Shown here: positions 21,025-32,239 of the stretch, piece by piece
Layout: every line of letters begins with the position of its first letter
Numbering within the stretch: the first letter of the stretch is position 1
DNA from: Pelecanus crispus
Taxonomy: Eukaryota > Chordata > Aves > Pelecaniformes > Pelecanidae
Assembly: GCF_030463565.1 (NCBI RefSeq)
Contig: NC_134643.1
Coordinates: 215,998,583-216,062,582 of the forward strand
DNA: 64,000 bases
Direction: 5' to 3'
Translations under genes and position numbers: made by a program
Notes under the pieces: model-generated
Databases searched by the model: none
What the model was told of the DNA's origin: nothing
The model's input: the letters and a program-made list of their open reading frames with translations, nothing else

Positions 21025-22757
21025 TTAGACAAGATGGCCCAGCACCCTGTCCAGCTGAATCTTAAAAGTGTGCAATGTTGGGGAATCCACCACTTCCCTG
21101 GGGAGACTATTCCAATGGCTGATTGTTCTCATTGTGAAAAATTGTTCTCTTGTGTCCAATCGGAATGTCCCGAGGAGTAACTTGTACCCATTACCCCTCA
21201 TCTTTTCCATGTGACTCCTTGTAAAAAGGGAGTCTCCATCTTCTTTGTAGGCACCCTTTAAATACTGGATCATGGTGATAAGCTCTCCCCCAAGCCTTCT
21301 TTTCTCAAGGCTGAACAGACCCAGGTCTCTCAGCCTTTCCTCATATGGCAGGCTTCCCAGTCCTTTGATCATCTTTGTGGCTCTTCTCTGGACCCTTTCC
21401 AGCCTGTCCACATCTTTTTTCTTTAGTGGGGACCAAAACTGAACACAGTATTCCAGGTGTGGCCTGACAAGCACTGAATAGAGTGGGATAATGGCTTCTT
21501 TATCTCTGCTGGTGATGCCCTTGTTGATGCAAGCCAGCATCCTGTCTGCTTTCTTTGTTGCAGCAACGCACTGTTCACTTATATTTAGCTTGTTGTCCAC
21601 CAGGACATCAAAGTCCCTTTCTGCAGAGCTGCTCCCCAGCCGGGTAGATCCCAACCTGTGCTGCACTCCTGGGTTATGTTTTCCCAGGTGCAAGACCTTA
21701 CACTTGTCGTTGTTGAACTTCATAAGGTTCTTGTTAGCCCACTCTTCCAGCCTATCCAGCTCTTCCTGCAGGGTGGCTCTGCCTTCCGAAGAGTCCACTT
21801 CCCCACTCAGTTTAGTATCATCGGCAAACTTCATCAGGGTACACTTGATCCCATCATCCAGATCACTTATGAAGATATTAAACAGCATTGGGCCCAATAT
21901 TGATCCCTGGGGGACCCCTCTTGTGACAGGTTGCTGGTTTGAAAAGGAGCTATTTACCACCACCTCCTGGGTGTGGCCTGTCAGCCAGGTCCCCACCCAC
22001 CGCACAGACCACTTGTCTAGACCCTAATGCATTGGTTTCTCTAGTATCTGTGGGAAACTGTATCGAAAGCCTTGGAGAAATCCTGGTAGACAATGTCCAC
22101 CACTAGCCCCACATCAACCAAGCAAGGTAGTTTGTCATAGAAGGCGATCAGGTTTGTCAAGCATGATTTGCCCTTGGTGAATCTGCACTGGTTTTTCCCC
22201 ATCTCACGCTTCATTTGACTTGTGATAGACCACAGGAGGATTTGTTCCATAACTTTCCCAGGGACTGAAGTAAGACTGATGGGCCTATAATTTCTTGGAT
22301 CCTCATTTAAGCCCTTCTTGTAGATGGGGGTGACATTAGCCTTCTTCCAGTCTTCTGGGATGTCCCCCACTCTCCATGACTTCTCAAAGATTATGGAGAG
22401 TGGTCTTGCAATGATGTCAGCCAGCTCTCTTAACACCCTTGGGTGGATAATGTCAGGGTTCATCAATTCGTAGGGGTCAAGCTCCTGTAATAGTTCACAT
22501 ACCAACTCTTCCTTCACTGACAGTGGGTTGGTGTTTGCATCAACTTGGATTTTTGTTCCCAAGGCCTGAGGCCCAATAGTGCTGGTAAAGGCAGAGGTGA
22601 AGAAAGTTTTGAGAACCTCTGCCTTTTCAGCGTTGTTAGTGACTAATTCACCTTTCCTCTTTAAGAGCGGGCCAATATTTTCCTTCTGTTTCTGCTTGTT
22701 GTTTATGCACCTGAAGAACACTTTCTTGTAGTTTTTCACATCTCTGGCCAATTTCAA
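21025..22757 (-). pseudogene. CR1 ORF2 reverse transcriptase and C-terminal region, frameshifted
   Basis: Two adjacent frames share the reverse-transcriptase domain. The upstream one (22757 to 22041, 238 codons) has the fingers and palm start with DFSKAFD. The downstream one (22005 to 21025, 326 codons) has GVPQGSILGPMLFNIFISD, the catalytic FADD and the CR1 C-terminal region ([18 protein letters not shown]). The frame changes between 22041 and 22005, so no complete enzyme can be read. Confidence 0.93.
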
Positions 22758-22882
22758 TTCGAGCTAAGCTTTTGCATTTCTAACTGCATCTCTGCACGCC
22801 CTGGCAATGGCCTTGTAGTTCTCAATGTGCATTTGTCCACTTTTCCATCTTGGGTATGCTTCTCTTTTGGTTTTGAGCAGAC

Positions 22883-23986
22883 TCAGAAGCTTGCAGTTAA
22901 GGCAAGGGGGTCTCTTGCTCCACCTACTTCCCATACCTTTAAAGGGGTTGAACTGTTTTTATGCTTCCAGCAGAACGTTCTTGAAAAACTCCCAGCACTT
23001 GCTAGCTCCTTTATCCTCCATGGCAGCTTCCCATGGAATCCCTCCCAGTTGAGCTCTGAGTGACTAAAGTTTGCTCTTCTAAAATCTAAAACCTTTGTCC
23101 TAGTGCTAACCTTCAGCATACTCAGCAGGATCCCAAACTGCAAGATACTGTGATCACTGCAGCCAAGGCTATCACTAACCAAGATATTGCAAAGAAGGTT
23201 TTCTTGGTTTGTGAGTAGCAAGTCCAGCAGTGTCTCATTCCTGGTTGGCATATCTAACATTTATATGAGGAAGCAGTACTCTATGCATTCCAGGAACTTG
23301 ATGAATGATATGTGAGCTGCTGTATTGTTCTTCCAACAAATGTCTGGGTAGTTGAAGTCACCCATAAGAACCAGGTTCTGTGGACCCGAAGCTTGCTTAA
23401 GTGATCTAAATAGTCCTTTGTTCACCTTATCATCTTGGTTTGGAGGTCAGTAGAAGAATGCCTACTGTAAGGTCCCCCTTGGAGATGACCCCTCTGATCA
23501 TCACCCAGAGGCATTCAATAGGGCTTCCACAATTGCTGTAGTTGTATTCTATACATTCAAGGTTCTCCTTAACATAGAGCGTGACTCCTCCTCCTCTTCC
23601 TCCCTGCCTGTCTTTATGAAACAGCCTATGGTGATCCTCCACTCATGTGAGTTGTCCCACCATGTTTCAGTTATTCCTACGATATCATAACTTTCTGACT
23701 GGGCGTGGAGCTCCAGTTCCTCCTGTTTGTTCCCCAGGCTGTGTGCATTGGTATACATACACTTTAGGTGGTTGGTCTTCTGGTTCTTATCTTGGGAAGC
23801 AGCTAAGGAACATTTGTCGCTGCTCTGGCTGGCCTGGCTTATTCCCCAGTTGGTTGCAATGGCGTGTGTGAGCATTACCACTTCGGACCCTGCTGCCCAA
23901 GTCCTTCTGTTTAAAGTCCGCCTCACCAAGTTGGCCAGCTTGCTGCCAAAGATTGCCTTACCTCCTTCTAGACAGGTGGATCCCAT
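22883..23986 (-). pseudogene. CR1 ORF1 end and ORF2 endonuclease region, broken
   Basis: Frames at 23986-23549, 23642-23430 and 23260-22883 cover the end of ORF1 and the apurinic-type endonuclease of ORF2 (GITETWWDNSHEW; MLDMPTRNETLLDLLLTN). The parts lie in different frames. Without repair of several breaks there is no product. Confidence 0.85.
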
Positions 23987-24085
23987 CCCTCCCTAACAGG
24001 CTATAGTCATTGAAGAATGTCCTGTTGTCATAAAATTCAAAACCCTCACAACAGCACCAGCCACAAAGCCAGAAGTTGATTTGCA

Positions 24086-24355
24086 TTATATGTCTATTTC
24101 TGGCTGCACTCTTTCCTCTAACTGGTAAATGGAAGAAAAGATAACTTGGGCACCAATACTTTTCACTTGCACGCCCAGGGTTTTGTAGTCTTCCTTGATT
24201 CTGACCAGGTTCTGGCTTGCAGTGTCATTCATGCCCACATGAAAGAGTAACAATGGATAGGTCATCTGCGCTCTTGACAAGCTGTGACACCCTCTTAGCA
24301 ACATCTTGGACCTTAGCTCCCAGAAGGCAGCATACTTCTCATGACTCCCTGTCAC
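24086..24355 (-). pseudogene. CR1 ORF1 esterase-like fragment
   Basis: The frame contains PLLLFHVGMNDTASQN and IKEDYKTLGVQVKSIGAQ, matching the esterase-type domain of CR1 ORF1. It is the 5'-most recognisable coding part of this CR1 copy. The start of ORF1 is missing. Confidence 0.8.
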
Positions 24356-24430
24356 GCCAGCAGACAGGTGCCTCAGTTTCCCTTAACAGGGAGTCACCCA
24401 GTACGAGCACTCGTCATTTCTTTTTGCAAT

Positions 24431-24865
24431 ATCCACTGTCAACATAACCATTCCTCAACCACCACAGAAACACAACTTCTTTTTGTTAAAAACGAAAAAA
24501 ATGCCAAACCAAGAACAAAATTATTTTTGTATGTCTTGCAAACATTTTTGCTGTGAAATATTCATTCTTTTTTGACATCTCAGATGCCTTTTTCTCATAC
24601 CATCCCTCCCAACCACTAAGGCAGACTTGGTGAAGAAATGGGATTGTGTCTACCTAAGTTTATAGTTTTAGTATATTTTCTTTGCATGTTTCCACATGAA
24701 GGTTAAGGATAACTATCCTAGCAGATGAAACACCTGTTGCTAATGCAGAAACCAGGTGGAGAGCATTTATGATATTTTTCCTTTTTAACAGTGAGATTAG
24801 GTACTCAGTGGATTTTTTTAGCACTTGAAAACTAAAAGAAGGTCATGCTTCCTCTTATGTAGTGC
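24431..24865. other. Intergenic DNA, nothing recognised
   Basis: AT-rich sequence with no recognised feature between the CR1 and the solo LTR. Confidence 0.5.
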
Positions 24866-24898
24866 CTACAGGTACTGGGTTTGTGCGGCAACATTTCG

Positions 24899-24917
24899 GG
24901 GGGGGGGGGGGCGGGGC
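24899..24917 (+). repeat. G-run
   Basis: About 13 consecutive G, then C, then GGGG. It is a potential four-stranded G structure within the 5' part of the solo LTR and is also prone to sequencing length error. Confidence 0.8.
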
Positions 24918-25055
24918 AAAGAGGAGGCTTCTGTGAGAAGCTGCTAGAAGCTTTCCCTATGGCTGATAGAGCCAATGCCAACCAGCTCCAAGACAGACCC
25001 ACCGCTGGCCAAGGCAGTGCCCGTCAGTGACAGTGGTAGCGCTGCTGGGATAACA

Positions 25056-25063
25056 TATTTAAG
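25056..25063 (+). promoter_or_regulatory. TATA-like box of the solo LTR
   Basis: TATTTAAG follows a CGCTGCTGGGATAACA block and precedes a G-rich run, in the position expected for a U3/R promoter. Confidence 0.5.
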
Positions 25064-25289
25064 AAGGGGGGAAAAAAAGGGGACACCAACTGCAGCTGCA
25101 GTGAGGAGTGAGAACATGTGAGAAGAATGACTCTGCAGACCCCAAGGTCAGTGAAGGAGGGGGAGGAGGTGCTCCAGGCACCGGAGCAGAGATTCCCCTG
25201 CAGCCCCTGGTGCAGCCCATGGTGAGGCAGCTGTGCCCCTGCACCCATGGGGGCCCCCAGGGGAGCAGAGATCCACCTGCACCCGGGGA

Positions 25290-25600
25290 GGAGCCCACGC
25301 CGGAGCAGGGGGATGTGCCCCAAGGAGGCTGTGACCCCGTGGGAAGCCCACGCTGGAGCAGGCTCCTGGCAGGAGCTGTGGCCCCATGGAGAGAGAGGAG
25401 CCCACGCTGGAGCAGGTTTGCTGGCAGGGCTTGTGACCCCGTGGGGACCCACGCTGGAGCAGTCTGCTCCTGAAGGACTGCACCCCATGGAAGGGACCCA
25501 CGCTGGAGCAGTTTGTGAAGAACTGCAGCTGTGGGAAGTACCCACGTTGGAGAAGTTCATGGATGACTGTCTCCCATGGGAGGGACCCCACGCTGGATCC
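25290..25600 (+). repeat. Degenerate tandem array inside the solo LTR
   Basis: CACGCTGGAGCAG or close variants recur about seven times at intervals of roughly 40-65 bp (25297, 25348, 25402, 25448, 25499, 25541, 25588), each followed by different short text. Confidence 0.75.
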
Positions 25601-25820
25601 GGGGAAGAGTGTGAGGAGTCCTCCCCTGAGGAGGAAGGAGCGGCAGAGACAACGTGCGATGAACTGACTGCAACCCCCATTCCCCATACCCCTGTGCGCC
25701 TCAGGGGGAGGAGGTAGATAATATTGGGAGTGAAGTTGAGCCCAGGAAGAAGCGAGGGGTGGGGGGAAGGTGTTTTAAGATTTGGGTTGTTTCTCATCAC
25801 CCTACTCGTTTTTGATTGGC

Positions 25821-25826
25821 AATAAA
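25821..25826 (+). promoter_or_regulatory. Poly(A) signal of the solo LTR
   Basis: AATAAA within GGCAATAAATTAAACTG, 765 nt after the TATA-like box. Confidence 0.6.
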
Positions 25827-26011
25827 TTAAACTGATTTTCCCCAAGTCAGTTCTGTTTTGCCCGTGATGGTAATTGCTGAGTGATGTCCCTGTCCTTATC
25901 TTGACCCACGAGCTTTTTTGTTATATTTTCTCTCCCCTGTCCAGTTGAGAAGGGGAGTGATAGAGTGGCTTTGGTGGGCACTTGGCATCCAGCCAGGGTC
26001 AACCCACTACA

Positions 26012-27800
26012 CTACATCAAAGAGAAACTTGGTTCTGGTTAGATATGTCTACATAGTATTGGAAAGCCTAACAGCCAATAAATTATTTCATCAGCACAAA
26101 AAGCTGTGAAGTGCTGTCCCAGTTTTATTGAAAGGAAATTGGTCAAATCAATATGAACAGGCAATGAAATCCAGCTTGTGTGAGCCCCAGATCTACCTCC
26201 TCTCAACAGATCATCCTTCCTACACTGCTTTGTAGGAGGGCTTGCATGTTTCTTCCAGTAAATAAAATGGGCTAAAGCCAGTTCTTTAGTCCTGAGGGTA
26301 TGTGGCACAGCACAACTTGACCTCAGAAAAGGGTAGCTCCATCCATGCAATCTATTGAGAAAAGTCCCTGGCCTGTGCTGTCCCCACACCTCGGCATTGC
26401 TTGGTGAAGTGGCAACTGGCATGGGCCAAAATCATGCCAAGGAGCATCCCATCGATTGAGCAATACAGAGGATCATATGCCCTTTCCTGGGGCTGTTTAG
26501 TGTAAGAGTACGGCTATATCTACATGGTGCCATGCTGAGGTTCTCTGGAGGGGAACAATTTTCAGAGAAGCCAGAAAGGTGGCTTATTTCCTTCTCTCAG
26601 AGACTGATCTTGATTTTTTTTTTTTTTTGTCTGCATACTTCCTGTCCAGTTATGCTGATGAGCACAAAAGAAATGTACAGTTAATAATGAGCACTGAGTA
26701 CACAGTAATTTCTGAGGGAATTGAAGTCACACTGGGCAGAAAATAATTTTGCTAGCATTAGCAACATTCTCTTTAGTCTCACAATTTTGGACACGTGATC
26801 ATCTGTAGGTGTTTTACTGTGCACTTTTGATACTGCCACTTGAGATCTGGTTGGCAACAGTTTGTGGTGCTTGTCTCAGGCAACATTTGCTGCATACAAA
26901 GCATGAAGCTCCCACTCCATGCAAAAATATAACCTGTTCTCAGAAATTGTGATTGCCACTAACAGTGTAAAGGCTCGAACCACAATATTCACTGGTTTGA
27001 TGTCACAGCTATGAATTATGAATATTTCTTAGTCATCACCTCCAGACTGGAATGCTAACAAGCAAGTGCAATTTCTCCCATTCATTTACTGTGAGTCTTA
27101 ATACAGAAAGGCCTTTTTACACATATTTAGCTATCAATGCAGAGAAATTTTTCATCCATAATCAAAAATCCTTAAAGTTCCTTTCTATGTTCTAAGCAGC
27201 TATTTTGCTGGTTTCAGTTTTTAAAAGAAACAATAATTTTGGCTGCTTGTGTTTAGGATGCCTCACTATAAGTCTCATTTTCTCAGCTCTCAACATGGGC
27301 TGAAAGCCTTTGTAACCACACCATGCCTCAGAGCAAGCTTCAGAAAGCCTGAAGAAAAATATGCAGACACATTTTTCTAGCCACACAAATAGCTGTTGGG
27401 AGTGTACAGCTCACCTGCTCAGGATATCTAGTAGTAAACCAAACCACTAAGCTTGGTTTTTGTTTTTTTTTTTTTTGGCAGTGAAGTTTATTTGCACTTG
27501 ATTTTAAAAAGACTGTTCTCTAAAGGTGTATGCTATTATAAATCCAGGTGTACATGCATATTTATACGTATGTGTGCGTGTGTAGATATAGATAGCACAT
27601 CCAGGCCACGTTCAACATAAGGATCCTGCTTTGTGACTTACTATATACAAATATCTTTATATACAATGTTTTCCATCCAATCTACTGCATAGATAAGGAT
27701 CCATGGAGTTAGTTGTCTTGTGCTGTCCAGAGATAGCAGATCATCATCAATGACACTCTTCAGGACTGTAGACACTGTTGAGCCTTGAGCCCCAGGAACA
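26012..27800. other. Intergenic DNA, nothing recognised
   Basis: Poly-T runs lie near 26610 and 27460 and a TGTGCGTGTGTAGATATAGATAG simple tract near 27570. No coding region or repeat family is recognised. Confidence 0.5.
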
Positions 27801-27847
27801 GAAAGCCACAGTTGTGCCATACCTTTTCCATCCAATCTATTGTGTGT
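27801..27847. repeat. 47-bp direct repeat, left copy
   Basis: Matches 29258-29304 at 44 of 47 positions and ends TCTATTGTGTGT. A shorter match of about 19 bp (TTTTCCATCCAATCTACTG) also occurs near 27670. The copies bracket the LTR-like block. Confidence 0.9.
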
Positions 27848-28165
27848 TGTCACGAATGCAGGTTTGTGAATCCGGCTGATTATGTCAATTTGCTATGAAT
27901 GAGTGACTTTACACAGTTTGATTTAGTAACAGTTAAAATTTACTTGTAGCAAATTGCAGAATTTTATTATAATATTTTTAATAGCACTCAATCATCAATG
28001 ATTAATAAAGTGATTAGACAAAATTGATCAAAACAGTGACTTAGTTACAGATTCAAAGATGGCAAGGTTCACTCTATTACTACATAGAGTGCATAAAAGA
28101 AACTTAAATCACACTGAGTTAGAATGATTCATAAAGGGATTGCGTATATATGGAATAAGGGGGAT

Positions 28166-28271
28166 CCTCCCGTTGAGTCACGAGGTTTAGACTAGACCCC
28201 CTTGCTTTCTAAACTCCTTCTCAGAGAGCTTAGGTGCGGCTAGGTCTAGTCTTAGTCTCAGACTTGGTCAA
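28166..28271. repeat. Internal duplication, copy 1
   Basis: About 106 bp starting CCTCCCGTTGAGTCACGAGG and ending GACTTGGTCAA. The second copy is at 28399-28507. The first 60 bases are identical. The rest differs by small changes. Confidence 0.9.
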
Positions 28272-28351
28272 TGTTTTATATGGATAAGGATAATGTATAT
28301 ATATGTATATCTAGTACATAGGAAAAGTGTATAAAGGAAATTGGGTTATAT

Positions 28352-28373
28352 GAGAGAGAGGGAGAGAGAGAGA
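28352..28373. repeat. (GA)n microsatellite
   Basis: GAGAGAGAGGGAGAGAGAGAGA between the two internal duplication copies. Confidence 0.9.
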
Positions 28374-28398
28374 AATTGTATGTAGGGGATACGGAAAC

Positions 28399-28507
28399 CC
28401 TCCCGTTGAGTCACGAGGTTTAGACTAGACCCCCTTGCTTTCTAAACTCCTTCTCAGAGAGGAGCCAAGGTGCGGCTGGGCTCACTCTTAGTCTCAGACT
28501 TGGTCAA
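28399..28507. repeat. Internal duplication, copy 2
   Basis: Second copy of the 28166-28271 unit, with a few extra bases (GAGAGGAGCCAAGG where copy 1 has GAGAGCTTAGG). Confidence 0.9.
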
Positions 28508-29257
28508 CGGTTTAGGAGAGTAATGCTATAAGAATAATACAGCAGTATAAAACTCCCTTTAAAATTAAATCATACATCTACAAACTACTTAAATTGATTC
28601 ATGCAGGCACACTCACAAATATAAATGCATATATGAAAATAATATACCTGTTAAAAATTCCCCTCGAGTTTAGTGAAATACTCATGTCTAATGCCTTGGC
28701 ATTTCTTAACAGGTGAGAGTAGAGTCTTGAGGAGTGAAGAATATTAGCAACCCAGGCTCCGTTGTCGATCTCGGGCAATGGAGTTCTGATAGCAGCAGAC
28801 TTTCGGAATCTGCTAGTTTTCGCTGACTCTGAGAGACATTTCAATCAGAGGGAGATGCTGGTTCAGCCCACGGCAGTCCAAGAGAGCTCAAAGGGCCTCA
28901 CTTAGGACTGCTGTTTATAGGATTGTGAGATGATTGACTTTAATCACCAGTAAATTTCCACCTGAGCCACAATTTTGGTCGGTAGTTGCTGGAATTCCAG
29001 TAATGATGATACCACTCTGTTTCAAGGCTGTCGGGGTAGCTGTTTTTTCTTGCTCCCCTCGTTACCCATAATACAAAGATTTTGATAAGGACAGGGCCGC
29101 TCCCTGCTTCAGCCATGTAGGAGTTTCTAGTACAATTAAGGGGCGCTTAACTGACTAACTCACTACACAAAAGCTGCGGCCTAGAATTCCTGAGATCGTA
29201 AAGCCGTTGAATAGAAAGGGGAATGGGGGCGGGGGAGGATGCACCACCACATTCATG

Positions 29258-29304
29258 GAAAGCCACATTCATGCCATACCTTTTCCATCCAATCTATTGT
29301 GTGT
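29258..29304. repeat. 47-bp direct repeat, right copy
   Basis: Right-hand partner of 27801-27847. It continues into unrelated GAGACCATC sequence. Confidence 0.9.
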
Positions 29305-31289
29305 GAGACCATCATTTCCCTGCCAAGCAGATAATGAATGATGTTGACTGGGCACATGTTCACTGTCAAAGACAGGACTAGCTGGGACATGTTAGCACCT
29401 AGGATCATGCAGTAAGCGAGGTGGTGATCTATACATTTTATTTTTTGAAATTGGACTAAAAAAATAAAAGCTGATGAATATCTAAACCTGTTGCCAGGGA
29501 CACTCTCCTGATGCTTCACAGCTTTTTTGTCCTCAACCAAAGTGATTGCAGTCCCGTAACAGGTCTTTAAACCAGAGGTAATTTAGAGGAGATGAATCCC
29601 ACCCCTAAAGACTTGCTATTTATGTACTTGAAATTGGTCATCTAATCTTAAGCCATCTTGAGCTATTTTTTACAGAAAATTTTTATTATAGACCCAGTTT
29701 AGGAAACTGAACCAATCGGTTGTTTGAAAGCAACTGGCTGGAGACCAAAGGGAAGAACTCTACTGAGCATGCTCTTCACTAGGCATACCCTCTTCAATCA
29801 TGCTCATCACCCGTATGTTGTATCAGGCAACCTGGAGATGAGAGACTGAGGGACACTTACGTGAGGCTGTTTGTAACCTAGCTAACATTATTTCAACCTG
29901 TTGGTACAGAGAAAATTACTATTTTATTTAAATGCATGACAGTAAAATGTGGTTTTCCACAGACTGAGGGAACCATCTCTGTGCTTCACAGAAGGCATCG
30001 TAGACCCATGCCATGCCAGTGAGACCCAGAGTACAGGAAACTGAAGAGGGTGAAACTGTCAAAATGGATTTTCTAAAAAAGCATATACTCAGCGGTCCTG
30101 GGCAGTGGAGAATCCTCTAATGAGAGGTGCATGGGTGTAAAATCAGCTTCAGTGAAAAATGATTCCTTTTTTATACTGACCTTAGTACTGAAAAGTACTA
30201 AGCATATACTTATATCAAAACTCCTCAATGATCTGATGTTTCAGCAGCTCTGGCAGCTTTGACAGCTGTACTTGAATCCATCTAATCAGTGAAAGCTATA
30301 ATTTATTCTGGGAGCATGTCGCCCGGGTCAGTCGAACCCAGGAACTGTATAGAATGTCTGAACTTAACATGAGCCTTTCCCAAGAACTTTGTGGCAGATG
30401 AAGTCAGCAATGGAAATTAGTGTAAATGAACGTCAATACAATCAGTTTTACAGTGCCTAATATTCAGATCAGACCTGATCAGCAAGACAGTTTTTCAAAA
30501 TCTTGAAACACTTAGTTGAACACTGAGTGTATCAGCTACAAATTCAAAAAGCATGGTTGAAAAATAGAGTTGTGATTTCAACTGTGGTAATGTAATTAAT
30601 CTTGTGCAAGACAAATGGCATCTGACAGAAGGCTACCTGAAGTCAGATCACTTAGCTAAATGAAAAAGCAGGTACTTCTTGAAGAGAAATTGATACAAAT
30701 TAGGTTAATAGTGCCAACTCACACTATAAGGGAGCACTGGGTTTTGTGTTCCATAGCATATTAAATTATGAACGTAAGAACACAGGCTGACATTAACAAC
30801 CTGTATGATGGTGACTAGTTCAAGACGCTTACAGAAAGAATATAAGAAACAGGATAACTCCCAGTATGTTGTGATCCTTACTACTGGAGAGGGCTGGGGA
30901 AGTCTCCTAGGAAATACCTGAACCAGAGTTTTCATTCAAACAATTTCATTTAATAGCCATCAAGGGATCAATGAAAAAATTGCTTTTTAAAATTAATATG
31001 ATTCTGTTCCTATTTTAAGCTCCATTTATGTTTTGGACTCGATAACTGTATAAGCAAAAAGTTTCACAAGTTAACTATATGTAAAAAAATTACTGCATTC
31101 AGTTTGTTTCAAAATCATTGCTTAACAATTTCATTGGGTCCCTCTAATTATGCAGTAGGAAAGGCGGTGAATGGTTGTTTCCTAGGCATATTCTCTGTAC
31201 AAATGTTCAATATTTCAAGTGTTTATAGGTCTTTATCATAAAACATTTTTCTACTTTTTTCTAAGTTGAAATATCTTAATATACATTAT
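29305..31289. other. Intergenic DNA, nothing recognised
   Basis: No coding region or repeat family is recognised. A minus-strand GGTTCGACTGACC motif near 30325-30340 looks like a pol III B box, but no tRNA fold or A box was found. Confidence 0.45.
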
Positions 31290-32239
31290 CTTCCTGTATG
31301 GTAGAGTACTGCTACTGCTGTCCTTTTCTGCACCTTCTTGCAGTTCAGCTATGTCCTGTGTGAAATGGAAGATCAGCAAAATACATAGAATTGAAGATAC
31401 GGGTGCTTTATAGATTTAGACAGAAGTATATTTTTACCTGTATTTTCAATTGCTTTCCTAATAATTCCTAATAAGAATTGTTTTGAACAACTTCTAATCA
31501 CTAAGTTAATGTTTTAAGAGGAAACCTCATTTTTGCAATGATTCCTAGATTTATTTTCTGAATAAAAATACATCATTAGAACCTACTATACACATAGTTA
31601 GAGCTATTTTTTGTAATGTGCAGTACCTGGCATTTATCAACATAAAGTTTCACCTGACATTTTATCATGCAGTTACCCAGAGTGGTGATAACCTTCTGCA
31701 ACTGTTTGCAGTCAGCTTTAATTTTGACTATCCTGAATAATTTTATATCATTTGCACACTTTGGTACAACAACTTTGTGAATAATTTATGAATATGTTGA
31801 ACTGCCCAGATTCTAGCACAGATCCTTCTGAAATTATTTTTGTAACCTCTCTGTGATATTAGAACTCATGACCTCTTCTTAACTTTTATTTCTGGAGTTT
31901 TAACCAGGTTTTCCCCCAGAGGGATCTCTGTCTTTGCACATCAGCTTAATTTTTTTGGTGATTTTTTTCTGGCAGGACTGTATTTAAAGCTTTTTAAAAA
32001 CCCTAGGCACATTCATTGACTTCTCCAAAGAACTCAAGTAGATTTGAGAGAGATTACTTCTGTCAACCAAATCAGTGTTAACCCTCCTCTAATTCTATTC
32101 TCCATCATAGTTTCCAGTTATTTGCTTGGTGCGATGGTCAGTCTTACTGGTCTGTAGTTACCTGGATATCTCTATAAAATCTGGCATCACAGTTGCTGCC
32201 TTCCATTCCCCTGGTGTTGTTATTAACTAAAGAAGTAAG
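31290..32239 (-). mobile_element. Ancient, heavily decayed CR1-type LINE
   Basis: Plus-strand phrases such as GTACCTGGCATTTATCAACA, CTTCTGCAACTGTTTGCAGT, TTTATATCATTTGCACACTT and TTACTGGTCTGTAGTTACCT follow, in order, the reverse complement of CR1/L3 reverse-transcriptase sequence. No frame remains open. The divergence is far greater than in the other CR1 copies here, so the insertion is much older. Confidence 0.72.

Larger units (their letters stand above)
20784..24430 (-). mobile_element. CR1 LINE, nearly full length, with a rearranged 3' end
   Basis: In minus-strand order it has the ORF1 esterase-like part (24355 to 24086, FHVGMNDTASQ), ORF1 end and ORF2 endonuclease start (23986 to 23549, TNAHSLGNKQEELE, GITETWWDNSHEW), more endonuclease (23642 to 22883), reverse transcriptase (22757 to 22041; [27 protein letters not shown]) and the FADDTKLSG catalytic box plus C-terminal region (22005 to 21025). 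The tail is ATAGAATC repeats at 20784-20823. Frame changes between these parts show that it is dead. A 151-bp piece of its own ORF2 is inserted close to the 3' end. Confidence 0.95.
24871..26006 (+). repeat. Solo LTR, 1.1-kb avian ERV family, TSD CTACA
   Basis: The ends are GGTACTGGGTTTG (a TG start with its first base changed) and GGGTCAACCCA. CTACA flanks it exactly at 24866-24870 and 26007-26011. On the plus strand a TATTTAAG TATA-like box lies at 25056-25063 and AATAAA at 25821-25826, so it reads left to right. The middle (about 25290-25600) is a degenerate tandem array built around CACGCTGGAGCAG. No internal ERV sequence adjoins it, so it is a solo LTR left by recombination. Long open frames on both strands inside it (up to 273 codons) come from the GC-rich repeats and are not accepted as genes. 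Confidence 0.88.
27848..29251. repeat. LTR-like block of about 1.4 kb, family not identified
   Basis: The block runs from TGTCACGAATGCAGG to CACCACCACA and has TG/CA-type ends, with a TGTGGTGG start when read on the minus strand. It holds an internal duplication (28166-28271 and 28399-28507), a GA-rich microsatellite (28352-28373) and AATAAA and ATAAAAG motifs. No protein-coding frame is found. A solo LTR is the best guess. Orientation is undecided and no short target duplication is visible. Confidence 0.5.

Noticed and set aside
25024..25845. 273-codon minus-strand open frame
   Set aside because: It lies wholly inside the solo LTR, is antisense to the LTR, and is made of low-complexity repeats from the CACGCTGGAGCAG array.
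30320..30340. B-box-like GGTTCGACTGACC motif suggesting a tRNA or SINE
   Set aside because: No A box at the right distance, no cloverleaf, and no SINE body around it.
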